A stretch of DNA of 64,000 nucleotides, taken from positions 186,001-250,000 of the forward strand of contig NZ_JBQKUO010000003.1 in the NCBI RefSeq assembly GCF_052156635.1. Direction: 5' to 3'. Source of the stretch: Nitrospina sp052156635 (GTDB taxonomy: Bacteria; Nitrospinota; Nitrospinia; Nitrospinales; Nitrospinaceae). The position numbers and the translations under genes are program-made. The notes beneath the pieces were generated by a model, which saw nothing but the letters and a program-made list of their open reading frames with translations, had not been told where the DNA came from and made no database searches. Within the stretch, counting starts at the first letter, position 1. Each line of letters begins with the position of its first letter. Below are positions 25,388 to 34,134 of this stretch, piece by piece.

Positions 25388-28300
25388 TTAATTCTGTCCT
25401 GTTTGTTCCTTGTCTCCGGAAAGGATATACTGCGGCGTTCTCAGTATGGCGCCGAACATGCCCACCACTTTTTTACCCAGAGAGGTAATGGGTACCGTTT
25501 TGACCTCAGGATTTTCAAACGGTCCCCGAATTTGGTAATAACTTTTAAATACGCTTTCCTCTTCTCCGGCGGTGATGATTTTACCGACCAGCGGAATTTT
25601 TTTGAAGAACGAATCCACCGCACGCCACGGTGCCACCCCAACCGTAATATCCATGTTGCGCGCGTTCAAATCAAACGAACCGACCAGGGTCATCAACTGT
25701 TTTGGGTTTTCGAAAATGAAATTCTCGGTGACCGCCACTCCATCCTTGAGAGCAAAGTCCCCTTTGATCACCTTGTAATCTTCGAAAGGACCGCTTCTGC
25801 GTTTGGCAGCTTTTTCCGGTTCCAGCGAGTACCCGAACAACTGAATGGTACCGTTCAGCAGGCGCCCGGTCTGGATCTGCCCGTTTCGGACACGAATCAC
25901 CAGCGTGCCGTTCAGCGTGCGGGTGAGTTCCGGTAAACTCCTGCCGCGTGCAGACACGCGGGCTTCCAGCCGCTCCAGCGTTCCAGTCAGGCAGTTTTCA
26001 AACAGCCCGCCAAACACATTAAAAAACCCTTCCGCCCGTGTCCCGGTCGAAACGATATGGGCCGAGAGTTCCGGCGCCTGCTCCGGCGCCGTCTTCAGAA
26101 CCGCGCTGACATCAAATCGATCGCGTCCCTTTCGACCCCATCTCAGGGTGTCCGTGGACACGGTTCCTCTTTCGAACCGGAACGTTCCCTGAAAATCGTG
26201 AAAGTGCGCTCGAGGGATCGTCAACCTGGCCAGGTTGATTTTCAAGGACCCCGACCCTTGCTGGAACCAGGGCGACGCCGTCCATCCTGCCGTCATCGCT
26301 CCCGTGGGTTCGGAGGAATCCGGAACGCTTTCTTTTTTGAACTGGGTCAAGTCCAGCGCCTTTCCACTGACATTCAGATCCCATTCAGGCTGTTCCGTGG
26401 CGACGAGTTTACCTTCGATGGTCAGGGGCGTTTTGCCGAGAGTCACCCTGCCCTTCGTCACCTTCACCACGCGGTTGGCGAAGAACAGTTCCCCATTCAC
26501 CCACACCGGCATGGGTACCTGTTCGGGAGCAAACCGGACCTCGCGCAATTCGATCCGGCCCTGGTAATTTGCCGATTCCGGCTGGTCCAGCAACCCCTTT
26601 CCCGAAATGTCGAAGTCCAGCACTCCGGCGCGGGCACCGCGCAGGGGTTTGATGTAGGGAGAAAGGGAGGCTACCTCGAAACCGCTGGCTCCCAGCTTGA
26701 ACTCGAACCGGGTGGGGTCTTCAAGAACGAGGGTGGCGGTGCCGGAAACCCGGTTTCCGTTCAACCCAACCGCCAGCGTTTTGAAGTCGATTCCATCCTT
26801 GTCGGAAAACACCATCACCGTTTCGATGGTATTGGGAACCGCTTCAGGTTTGGCAAGCAGGTCCCGGTATGAATACGACGCTCCCGTGAGATCGATGGAA
26901 CTCTTCAATGTAACCGACCGCTTCGTCCAGTGCAGAACGGACTCCACCTGAACCACCCCTTCATACGAAAGTGTTTCCAGAAAGGGAACATCGATGAAAT
27001 CCTGTTTCTGGAAATCGGAAGCCGTCGCCTTGAGCACCAGTTCCGCCTTGGGTTCTCCGGGATTAAAAAATGTTCCCTGCAGCCGGATACCGGAATCCCC
27101 GTAGCGTGCTTCGCTGGTCTCAAACGAAACTTTATGCCCGTCAAAGGAAAGCGATCCGGTTACATTCCGCAAGGGACGAAACCGGTCACGGTAGAGAAAC
27201 GACACATTGTCGAAACGCACCGTGCCGCTCATCCTGGTTTGTTTTTTCGGGTCGGCAAACCGCTCCTCGCGATACTCGATGTTCAATGTCCCGTCCGATA
27301 CTTCCATTTTGCTGAGGAGGCGGCCGAAACTTCCGGAAACCGCCGTCGCAGGAATGAACTGTTTCGACTGCAACGCCCCGAGGTCCACCTGCGCCGTGAG
27401 CTCGGTCTTCACCTCACCGGCAGAAAGATGCGTGATCCCGGAAACATCATGAAAACGGTGGTTGCGGCATTCCGCCGAAAACTCCGCAAACCGCAATGTC
27501 CACCGGGTTGTCTGGCTTTCACCGGCCAACGCATTTTGGAATGCGACCGTTCCCTCAATTTTCTGAAAGGGAGACATCATGCTTCCGGCCTGGAACGAAG
27601 CCTCCCGCACCCGGCTCTCTCCCTGGACCGCCCATTGAGCCGGTGACAGCAGGGGACCCGACAGGGTCAACTGCGTTTCGCTTTCCCCGCTGGCCTGCTG
27701 GATCGACTGCAACGCTGTTTTCACGCTCCCCGCATCTTCCAGCGTACGGGCCAACGCGACCAGGTCGTCGATTTTCGCATGCGCTTCCAATTGGGTTTTC
27801 ATGTGCGGTTCGGTGGTGAGGTCGCGGATCACGCTGTCGATGTTGGTAAGTGTCACCATTTTCCACCGGGCCCGCTCCAACTTCACCATGGCACGGCCTT
27901 CATCGTATTCCAGCCTTCCCGTCACCGCCTTGAAAGGGGCAAGTTCGCCATCTCCATTCACGTTGTCCAGGTTCACGATCACCGAGAGTTTACCGGACAG
28001 GGTGCCGGCCAGGATTTGCTGCAACTCGTTCCATCCCCCGCGAAACGCCGCCGATTCCACTTCTATCTGCCCGGATTTCCAGTAGCGAAGCGCAGACGAA
28101 CGCACCTCCTGCGGGATGAGGTGAAACGGAAATGTTTCGTCCAGCTGAGCCGGAGACAGGGGAGTAGCGCGCATCCGAAAGGCCATCCCGGGATCCGCCG
28201 CAGGAAACGGGGTGAGGGCTCCCTGCACCTGAAACCGGAAATCACCCATGGTGTACCCGGCCTGGCGCACTTCCAGCGCCCCGGGCGTCCACACCACGTC

Positions 28301-29260
28301 GTATTCAAACCCTCCGGCAGGGGGTGCATCCGCCGTTGTCAGTGAGGGCGTTTCATCCCCCGAGTCGAACTGGTGTTCCAGTGTGCCCGATGCTTCCAGA
28401 ATCGTTCCCCAGGTGCCGGAAAAGTTGGATCCCAGGCGCAGAATGGCGGGGCGCATTTCGAATTTCAGAGCCTGCTCCCAATAGGGCCTGAGCCGCTCAC
28501 TTCGCAACCGGTCGGCCTGCAAACGACCGGAATAATGCAATGCCCCCAGATTATCGAAACCCCCGGCGAAATCGACTTCCCCTTCCAGAGAGAGATCCGG
28601 TTCGTTCAATTTGCGCGGGGACCAGGCCGCCTCCATTTTCAACTTCACCTTCGCCGCCAAAAGAGGCCGGGACAACGCCAGGTTTACCGAATGCAAAGTG
28701 ACTCTGGAGGGCGATCCCTCGCTGTCCGGAACCGAATGATCGATCCAGCGCAGTGTGCTCTGTTCCATTTCGATGCTGCGGATCGTGCTCATCCACAACA
28801 TGGATGGGGCTGCGTTCTGTCCCTGGGTGGAGTCGGATGAAACTGATTTCGAAAACGGCAGGCGCCCTCCCCGGTCGCGCACCAGTTGAATGTCCGCACC
28901 CTCGACCTCGACGCTGTGAATGGAAACCTGCTGTTTGGAAAGGAAAGGAAGGATGCGGAAACCGATCCACACCGATTGAGCGGAAAATTCAATCTGCGGT
29001 TGCCCGCCGATTTCAGGCGCGTCGGTGTGAAGCAGCCTCAGCCGGTTGAGACGCAGGCCCAGCCCGTCTTCCTCAATATCCACTTCCACCGATTCCAGCG
29101 TCACGGGCTGGCCCACCAGATACTCCAGTTCGGCGATGACCATGCCCTTCACCGTCTCTTCATCGCTGAGGCGGAGGTAAAGCAATGCACCCACTCCAAC
29201 GCACAGAAGCAGCACCGCAACCAGTAACCGAAGAAAGAGTTTCTTTTTGGAAAAGGGCAT
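25388..29260 (-). CDS. Large AsmA/YhdP-like inner-membrane-anchored protein
   Basis: 1290 aa. One N-terminal membrane helix (LFLRLLVAVLLLCVGVGALLYL) is followed by a very long beta-rich periplasmic region and a C-terminal AsmA-like domain (NGTLVIRVRNGQIQTGRLLN...YKVIKGDFALKDGVAVTENFIFENP...LVGSFDLNARNMDITVGV). This matches the AsmA/YhdP/TamB superfamily of bridge-like proteins, some of which carry phospholipids between inner and outer membrane. That role here is inferred from the family. It probably forms an operon with the TMTC-like gene. Confidence 0.82.
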   Translation of the reverse strand: MPFSKKKLFLRLLVAVLLLCVGVGALLYLRLSDEETVKGMVIAELEYLVGQPVTLESVEVDIEEDGLGLRLNRLRLLHTDAPEIGGQPQIEFSAQSVWIGFRILPFLSKQQVSIHSVEVEGADIQLVRDRGGRLPFSKSVSSDSTQGQNAAPSMLWMSTIRSIEMEQSTLRWIDHSVPDSEGSPSRVTLHSVNLALSRPLLAAKVKLKMEAAWSPRKLNEPDLSLEGEVDFAGGFDNLGALHYSGRLQADRLRSERLRPYWEQALKFEMRPAILRLGSNFSGTWGTILEASGTLEHQFDSGDETPSLTTADAPPAGGFEYDVVWTPGALEVRQAGYTMGDFRFQVQGALTPFPAADPGMAFRMRATPLSPAQLDETFPFHLIPQEVRSSALRYWKSGQIEVESAAFRGGWNELQQILAGTLSGKLSVIVNLDNVNGDGELAPFKAVTGRLEYDEGRAMVKLERARWKMVTLTNIDSVIRDLTTEPHMKTQLEAHAKIDDLVALARTLEDAGSVKTALQSIQQASGESETQLTLSGPLLSPAQWAVQGESRVREASFQAGSMMSPFQKIEGTVAFQNALAGESQTTRWTLRFAEFSAECRNHRFHDVSGITHLSAGEVKTELTAQVDLGALQSKQFIPATAVSGSFGRLLSKMEVSDGTLNIEYREERFADPKKQTRMSGTVRFDNVSFLYRDRFRPLRNVTGSLSFDGHKVSFETSEARYGDSGIRLQGTFFNPGEPKAELVLKATASDFQKQDFIDVPFLETLSYEGVVQVESVLHWTKRSVTLKSSIDLTGASYSYRDLLAKPEAVPNTIETVMVFSDKDGIDFKTLAVGLNGNRVSGTATLVLEDPTRFEFKLGASGFEVASLSPYIKPLRGARAGVLDFDISGKGLLDQPESANYQGRIELREVRFAPEQVPMPVWVNGELFFANRVVKVTKGRVTLGKTPLTIEGKLVATEQPEWDLNVSGKALDLTQFKKESVPDSSEPTGAMTAGWTASPWFQQGSGSLKINLARLTIPRAHFHDFQGTFRFERGTVSTDTLRWGRKGRDRFDVSAVLKTAPEQAPELSAHIVSTGTRAEGFFNVFGGLFENCLTGTLERLEARVSARGRSLPELTRTLNGTLVIRVRNGQIQTGRLLNGTIQLFGYSLEPEKAAKRRSGPFEDYKVIKGDFALKDGVAVTENFIFENPKQLMTLVGSFDLNARNMDITVGVAPWRAVDSFFKKIPLVGKIITAGEEESVFKSYYQIRGPFENPEVKTVPITSLGKKVVGMFGAILRTPQYILSGDKEQTGQN

Positions 29261-29425
29261 GGTAAGAATACGTGGACGACCGCTTGTTTTTAAACGACTA
29301 TCCAGTCAGGTGGGAACGGGTCCCCGAACCTCAGTGTAACGCATTCGAAGACGGTGCGCCTCCAAGATTGCAACCCTGTGCATCCCCGGGGTAGGGAAGA
29401 CGCCTCCCCCCCTGCCATCGCTCCC

Positions 29426-30205
29426 ATGTCCGATCAAACCAGTCAGGAATGCGTTTACGGCGTGCATCCGGTACGCCAGGCGCTGGAAACAGGTGCCCGG
29501 CACTGCTATAAAATCGTCCTTGAAAAGGACAAAAATCCCGCCCGCCTGCGCGACATACAATCTCTCGCCAAAAGCCGCAAAATCCGAATCGAATCTCTGC
29601 CGCGAGACGCCTTCCGCAAACGCTTTGGGGAGCAGGGACAGCAGGGGGTGGTGGGATTTTTCGCACCGGTACCGACCCTGGGGCTGCGCGAATTGATGGA
29701 ACGGGCGCTCAAGGTGACGGAGCGACCGGTGGTGGTCCTTCTCGACGGCATTCAGGACCCGCAAAATTTGGGCGCGCTGATCCGCTCGGCCTACGTGCTC
29801 GGCATGCAGGGAATAGTGGTGCCACGACACCGTGCCGTGCCGTTGAATGAGACCGTGGCCCGGTGCTCCGCCGGTGCCATTGAGCACCTTCCGGTGAGCG
29901 TGGTGACCAACCTGAACAACGGCATCGCGGCACTCAAGGAAGCGGGGTTCTGGATCGTCGGGGTGGACATGGAGGGCAACCGCACCTGCGACCGGTTCGA
30001 ATTCGACATGCCCGTTGCACTGGTGATCGGCGGCGAGGGCAAGGGCCTGCGCCTGTCCACGCGCAAGGCCTGCGATTTCATCGTCGCCATTCCCATGGAC
30101 GGCCAGCTGGGATCGTTGAACGCTTCGGCGGCGGGAGCCATCCTGTTTTACGAAATCCTGCGGCAACGACGTGCCGCACCCCCTTCCAAACAGAAAAAGG
30201 GCTGA
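29426..30205 (+). CDS. rlmB: 23S rRNA (guanosine-2'-O)-methyltransferase RlmB-type (SpoU family)
   Basis: 259 aa from ATG 29426. An N-terminal substrate-binding domain (ECVYGVHPVRQALETGARHCYKIVLEKDK) precedes a SPOUT trefoil-knot methyltransferase domain with LLDGIQDPQNLGALIRSAYVLG (motif 1), ALVIGGEGKGLRLS (motif 2) and SLNASAAGAILFYEI (motif 3). The family methylates G2251 of 23S rRNA. A longer reading frame exists upstream (29354), but its extra residues look unlike the family. No strong ribosome-binding site is visible at either start. The terminator begins before the stop codon. Confidence 0.88.
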   Translation: MSDQTSQECVYGVHPVRQALETGARHCYKIVLEKDKNPARLRDIQSLAKSRKIRIESLPRDAFRKRFGEQGQQGVVGFFAPVPTLGLRELMERALKVTERPVVVLLDGIQDPQNLGALIRSAYVLGMQGIVVPRHRAVPLNETVARCSAGAIEHLPVSVVTNLNNGIAALKEAGFWIVGVDMEGNRTCDRFEFDMPVALVIGGEGKGLRLSTRKACDFIVAIPMDGQLGSLNASAAGAILFYEILRQRRAAPPSKQKKG

Positions 30206-30228
30206 TACGGGAAGTATCAGCCCTTTTT
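30194..30228. terminator. Bidirectional terminator shared by rlmB and rpsU
   Basis: AAAAAGGGCTGATAC (30194-30208) and GTATCAGCCCTTTTT (30214-30228) form a perfect 15-bp stem with a 5-nt loop and poly-A/poly-T ends, usable from both strands. The rlmB stop (30203-30205) is inside the left arm. Confidence 0.85.
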
Positions 30229-30255
30229 AAATCTATCGTAAACCCGATCGAATGA

Positions 30256-30450
30256 TCAGGAATAACCCCTTCGCTGTGCGGATTTGCGCTTTTTCTTTGC
30301 TTCTTTCTGTTTGCGCTTTTTCTTGACTGAGGGTTTTTCGTAAAACCGGCGCCGCTTCAGTTCTTTCAGCAAACCTTCCTTGGTCATTTGGCGCTTCAAG
30401 GCTTTCAATGCTTTATCGACCTGATTCTGATGGACAACGACTTCCAGCAA
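30256..30450 (-). CDS. rpsU: Small ribosomal subunit protein bS21
   Basis: 64 aa. LEVVVHQNQVDKALKALKRQM and a C-terminal basic tail (KKKRKQKEAKKKRKSAQRR) identify bS21, which helps mRNA binding by the 30S subunit. No ATG is available. The best start is the TTG at 30450, which gives a family-like N-terminus (MLEVVV) and lies 9 nt after GGGAGG. A TTG three codons upstream abuts the ribosome-binding site. Confidence 0.88.
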   Translation of the reverse strand: MLEVVVHQNQVDKALKALKRQMTKEGLLKELKRRRFYEKPSVKKKRKQKEAKKKRKSAQRRGYS

Positions 30451-30651
30451 AAAAAACAACCTCCCAGAATAAGTGGAATTTGTACGTAGGGGTCTTTATT
30501 TTTAGAGATGTAATTATCAAAAAATGCCGGAGGGAAGTCAAGCGCTATTGATTGAAATCTTCCGTTTTCAAGACCTTTTGGACTTGTTTTTGAGGCGCCC
30601 GGTCTGGTAATTCTGGAACTAGGAAAACCACCCACAAGGCAGGAGAGGCTC

Positions 30652-31866
30652 ATGTCGACCCATTCACGCACGCTCACAATCGCTTTGTTTTTTTTGATAT
30701 TAGGGTTTCCCGGCTGGGGACTCGCCGTGGAGTTCGCCGTTCCAAATAACGGGTCCCCCTACCGCAATCTGGGCGAGCTGGAAACCGGCCAGATCCTGCA
30801 TCTGCCCACCGGCATCGTGGTCACCCCGGACCAGATGATGCACACCATTTCCAACTCACGTGTCATATACGTAGGGGAAACCCACGACAACCTGGAAGCC
30901 CACCGCGTGCAGTTGGAAGTCATCCGTGACCTGCACCGCCGTTATCCCGGAAAAGTAGCCGTCGGCATGGAAATGTTCCGCCGTTCGGCACAAGGTCAAC
31001 TCGACCTCTGGCATGAAGGAAAACTCACCCCACGTCAATTCCGCAAACTGTTCCGTGAAAACTGGGGAATGGGAATTCAACTCTACAAGCCGATCTTCGA
31101 CTTCCTGGAAGCCAACCGCATCCCCCTGATCGGTTTGAAATCAAGCGAGGTTACGGAACAACGTCTGCGTGAAGGCGGCCTGCACCAACCCGGCCTGCCG
31201 GACATCGATGAGAGCGACCCCTACCACCGCGCCTATTCCATGGCGCTATTCGGGGGTCACGATTCGCATTCCACCGAGGGGTTCCATCCCTACCAGATGC
31301 TCTTGCTTTGGGAAGAAAGCATGGCAGAGACGGTGGCCGAGTTTCTGGGCGACGACCGCTACCCGGACCACAAGCTGGTGGTGCTGGCCGGGGGCTTTCA
31401 TGTTCAGTACGGTTACGGCATTCCCAAGCGGGCCTTTCGCCGCGTCCCGCACGCCTACTCCATCGTGTTGCCCACGGTGACGGACATTCCGGACGACCTC
31501 AAGAACCGCGAAATGAAGTTTGAATCGGTGGGGATCCCGCTCTACAGCGGCGACTTTGCGTGGAAGCTGGATTACGTGGTGCCGTCGCCCATGCGCATTC
31601 GCCTCGGGGTGTACCTGGAAGACCGGGACGATGGCCTGCATGTGATCCGCGTCATGCCCAACTCCAACGCAGAGCGTATGGGTATCCGCAAGGACGACCT
31701 CATCCAGAAACTGAACGGGTCACGTGTGGTGGATACGGAGGAGCTGTCGTCCCGCCTGCAGAAACACGACTTCGGTGAAACCGTGCGCGTTCACCTGATG
31801 CGCAACGAACAGGAAGTCGAGGTGGAAGGAGTCCTGCAAAAACCGCCGGAGTCCCCGCACGAATGA
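30652..31866 (+). CDS. ChaN-type (haem-binding uptake-like) protein with C-terminal PDZ domain
   Basis: 404 aa. Signal peptide (residues 1-25, ending GLAVE), then a Cofac_haem_bdg/ChaN-type domain with YVGETHDNLEAHRVQLEVI (GETHDN at 75-80), VGMEMFRRSAQGQLD, IGLKSSEVTEQRLREGG and VVLAGGFHVQYGYGIP. A PDZ domain follows at about 308-395 (GVYLEDRDDGLHVIRVMPNS...MGIRKDDLIQKLNGSRV). GGCAGGAGAG precedes the ATG. ChaN-like proteins bind haem and are linked to iron acquisition. The added PDZ suggests a tether to a protease or envelope complex. Confidence 0.82.
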   Translation: MSTHSRTLTIALFFLILGFPGWGLAVEFAVPNNGSPYRNLGELETGQILHLPTGIVVTPDQMMHTISNSRVIYVGETHDNLEAHRVQLEVIRDLHRRYPGKVAVGMEMFRRSAQGQLDLWHEGKLTPRQFRKLFRENWGMGIQLYKPIFDFLEANRIPLIGLKSSEVTEQRLREGGLHQPGLPDIDESDPYHRAYSMALFGGHDSHSTEGFHPYQMLLLWEESMAETVAEFLGDDRYPDHKLVVLAGGFHVQYGYGIPKRAFRRVPHAYSIVLPTVTDIPDDLKNREMKFESVGIPLYSGDFAWKLDYVVPSPMRIRLGVYLEDRDDGLHVIRVMPNSNAERMGIRKDDLIQKLNGSRVVDTEELSSRLQKHDFGETVRVHLMRNEQEVEVEGVLQKPPESPHE

Positions 31867-32640
31867 TCACGCCGCCGGGTGTTCCATGGAAACGCCGAGC
31901 CGCTCCAGGTTGGTATCCCCGGTGAGCTCCAGGAAAATGTCCTCCAGTTCCAGGTGCTCCTGGTCTTTCTTCGCCATGCGGCGGAGTTCCTCCATCGACC
32001 CGAGGGCGATGACCTCCCCCTTCTGAATGATGCCGATGCGGTGGCACATGGCCTGGGCGATGCCCAGCGAGTGCGTGGACATGAACACCGCCGCTCCCCG
32101 TTGGCACAGGTCGGTGAACAACTGCTTCACCTGGCGGGCGCCCTTGGGATCGAGGCCCACCATCGGTTCGTCCACGATGAGCACCCTGGGCTCGTGCAAC
32201 AATGCTGCGGAGATGATGAGTTTCTGTTTCATCCCGTGGGAATAACCATCGATGAGCGCGTTTTCCGCATCCATGAGATCGAAGAACGACAAAAACTCGT
32301 CGGCACGTTCCTCAGCGACCTTCATGTCCACACCGTACAGCTTCGCAATGAACATCAGGTACTCGCGGCCGGTGAGTTTTTCATAAATGAACGGGCGGTC
32401 TGGAATGTAGCCGAAAATGGACTTGGCGCGCAGGGGGTCTTTGGACACGTCGTAGCCGCCGATGACCACCGAACCGCTGGTGGGTTTCAACAGGCCGACC
32501 AGCATTTTAATGGTAGTGGTTTTGCCGGCACCGTTGGGGCCAAGGAAACCGAAGAACTCGCCCGGAGGTACCTTGAGGTTGACCCCCTTCACGGCATGAA
32601 CGTCGCGGTAGGTTTTAACGAGGTCTATGAGTTCGATCAC
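31867..32640 (-). CDS. ABC transporter ATP-binding protein (type-2 exporter class)
   Basis: 257 aa from GTG 32640 (VIELIDLVKTYRDVHAVKGV). Motifs are Walker A GPNGAGKTTTIKML, a Q-loop-like GYIPDRPFIYEKLTGREYL, signature YSHGMKQKLIISAALLHEPRVLIVDEPMVGLDP, and the H-loop STHSLG. The class (ABC-2, CcmA/NatA-like) powers export, but no permease gene is adjacent in the visible DNA. An ATG 51 bases upstream would overlap the acylphosphatase gene. It touches the ChaN-PDZ gene at its 3' end. Confidence 0.85.
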   Translation of the reverse strand: MIELIDLVKTYRDVHAVKGVNLKVPPGEFFGFLGPNGAGKTTTIKMLVGLLKPTSGSVVIGGYDVSKDPLRAKSIFGYIPDRPFIYEKLTGREYLMFIAKLYGVDMKVAEERADEFLSFFDLMDAENALIDGYSHGMKQKLIISAALLHEPRVLIVDEPMVGLDPKGARQVKQLFTDLCQRGAAVFMSTHSLGIAQAMCHRIGIIQKGEVIALGSMEELRRMAKKDQEHLELEDIFLELTGDTNLERLGVSMEHPAA

Positions 32641-32648
32641 GGCAGGAA

Positions 32649-32921
32649 TCAGCGGATGGTGAACGATGTCATGCCTTCGGCGGAAACCCACTTCACGTCA
32701 ACTTGCCTGACGTCCGCCATGGCGGGGCCCTTGCGGCACCAGTCGATCAGGCTCTCGAGGCGGTCGCGGCCGCCTTCAGCCCGGATTTCAACCGAACCGT
32801 CGTCGAGGTTGCGAACCCACCCGGTGACGCCCAATTCCTTCGCCACCTTCTCCGTGTTGGCGCGGAAAAACACGCCCTGCACGCGCCCCTCGACTTTCAA
32901 ATGAACGGCGGCGTCCTCCAT
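32649..32921 (-). CDS. acyP: Acylphosphatase
   Basis: 90 aa. VHLKVEGRVQGVFFRANTEKVAKELGVTGWVRNLDDGSVEI contains the signature with the catalytic Arg of GVFFR and the Asn of VRNLDDGSVE. It hydrolyses acyl phosphates. Start at ATG 32921 gives the usual family length. Upstream and downstream genes lie within 10 bp, so the three are one transcription unit. Confidence 0.88.
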   Translation of the reverse strand: MEDAAVHLKVEGRVQGVFFRANTEKVAKELGVTGWVRNLDDGSVEIRAEGGRDRLESLIDWCRKGPAMADVRQVDVKWVSAEGMTSFTIR

Positions 32922-32928
32922 GGTTCGC

Positions 32929-33165
32929 TCAGCTTCCGCGGTTGCCCTGGTCATAAAGGTGCTGGATTTCCCGGTAGATGCCGAACTTGGAGCCGTCGCC
33001 GATTTTCTCGCCGAATTTGCCCAGATCGCGCATGATGCGTTGAAACTCGGACAAACCGCCGGTGAAATTTTCGATCAATGGACTGAAATAGGCCTGCTCA
33101 TCGGGATCCAGCCGGCCATTGATTTCCCGCAATCGTTCTTTCAGGGGTTCGAAGTTCTTTTCCAT
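32929..33165 (-). CDS. Small helical protein of unknown function
   Basis: 78 aa, acidic/amphipathic (MEKNFEPLKERLREINGRLD...FTGGLSEFQRIMRDLGKFGEKI...IYREIQHLYDQG). It is the first gene of the minus-strand unit with acyP and the ABC ATPase (7-bp gap to acyP). No family recognised. Confidence 0.55.
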   Translation of the reverse strand: MEKNFEPLKERLREINGRLDPDEQAYFSPLIENFTGGLSEFQRIMRDLGKFGEKIGDGSKFGIYREIQHLYDQGNRGS

Positions 33166-33275
33166 GGTTCATATGGTAGCGTTCCGAATTTGCCATTGCA
33201 ACGGTTTTAAAAGTTTCTTCCGACAGGCTTCACCGCCTCCCTCCCCCCGCGAACAAGAGAAAAGAAAAGCACCGA

Positions 33276-33305
33276 TTGACACTTCGATATGTTTTGTGAT
33301 ATATA
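33276..33305 (+). promoter_or_regulatory. Sigma-70 promoter of modABC
   Basis: TTGACA (33276-33281), 18-nt spacer, TATATA (33300-33305), about 50 nt before the modA ATG. Confidence 0.65.
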
Positions 33306-33308
33306 ACG
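33285..33308 (+). promoter_or_regulatory. ModE-like operator overlapping the modABC promoter
   Basis: A 24-nt imperfect palindrome begins CGATATGT and ends ATATAACG. This fits the known ModE box pattern (CGnTATnT ... TAnATAACG) in both half-sites and overall length. It covers the -10 element, the position expected for repression when molybdate is plentiful. No modE gene is in this window. Confidence 0.55.
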
Positions 33309-33357
33309 AACCGGACCGCACAGAATTTTCTTCAACAACATAAAAGGGACCGCTCGC

Positions 33358-34116
33358 ATGTGGAAGTGGACAACTGTGTTGGGCGTGATGGCGGTGTTTG
33401 GGTTCCCCTCCCTGTCCGGCGCGGAAACGGTGACCGTTGCTGTGGCATCCAATTTTCTGGGCCCGCTCAAACACATTGCCCGCCAGTTCGAAGCCGAGAC
33501 GGGGCACACGGCGCGCATCGTATCGGGAAGCACCGGCAAGCTGTATGCCCAGATCAAAAACGGGGCACCGTTTCACGTTTTTCTGGCCGCGGACTCCGAA
33601 CGTCCTCGCCTGCTGGAGGAGGAACAGCTCGCCTCACCGGGATCGCGCTTCACGTATGCGCGGGGAAAGCTTGTGTTGTGGAGCGCCGACCCGGAATCCA
33701 TCAGCAAAGATGGAGCCGGGGTACTGAAAACCGGCAAGTTCCGCCACCTTGCTGTTGCCAACCCGAAGACCGCACCCTACGGCCAGGCGGCGCAATCCAC
33801 CCTGCAGAAACTCGGCCTGTGGGCAGCGTTGCAGCAACGCCTCGTGCGCGGGGAGAACGTGGCGCAGACGTTTCAGTTTGCGGCGAGCGGCAACGCGGAA
33901 TTCGGTTTCGTGGCCTTGTCGCAGGTGCTGGCACTTCCCCCCGCAAAACAGGGAAGCCGCTGGGATGTGCCGCAGTCCTTCCACAATCCCATCAACCAGG
34001 ATACGGCTCTTTTGGAAAAAGGAATCCACAACGTCGCCGCGAAAGCGTTGCTCGAGTTTTTGAAATCCCCGGACACAAAAAGACGGATCCGGGCCTTCGG
34101 TTACGATACGGATTGA
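33358..34116 (+). CDS. modA: Molybdate ABC transporter, periplasmic binding protein
   Basis: 252 aa. Signal peptide ending SLSGAE, then VTVAVASNFLGPLKHIARQFEAETGH, RIVSGSTGKLYAQIKNGAPFHVFLAADSERPRLLEEE and FAASGNAEFGFVALSQVLA, all typical of ModA. It captures molybdate (or tungstate) in the periplasm. AAAAGGGA precedes the ATG. First gene of modABC. Confidence 0.93.
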   Translation: MWKWTTVLGVMAVFGFPSLSGAETVTVAVASNFLGPLKHIARQFEAETGHTARIVSGSTGKLYAQIKNGAPFHVFLAADSERPRLLEEEQLASPGSRFTYARGKLVLWSADPESISKDGAGVLKTGKFRHLAVANPKTAPYGQAAQSTLQKLGLWAALQQRLVRGENVAQTFQFAASGNAEFGFVALSQVLALPPAKQGSRWDVPQSFHNPINQDTALLEKGIHNVAAKALLEFLKSPDTKRRIRAFGYDTD

Positions 34117-34134
34117 ATTGAAAGGAATTCAAAA

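Noticed and set aside
29306..30166. 286-aa minus-strand frame opposite rlmB
   Set aside because: rlmB carries all SpoU motifs; the antisense frame has none.
31867..32640. ABC ATPase as part of a complete exporter operon
   Set aside because: No permease gene adjacent; neighbours are acylphosphatase and a small helical protein.
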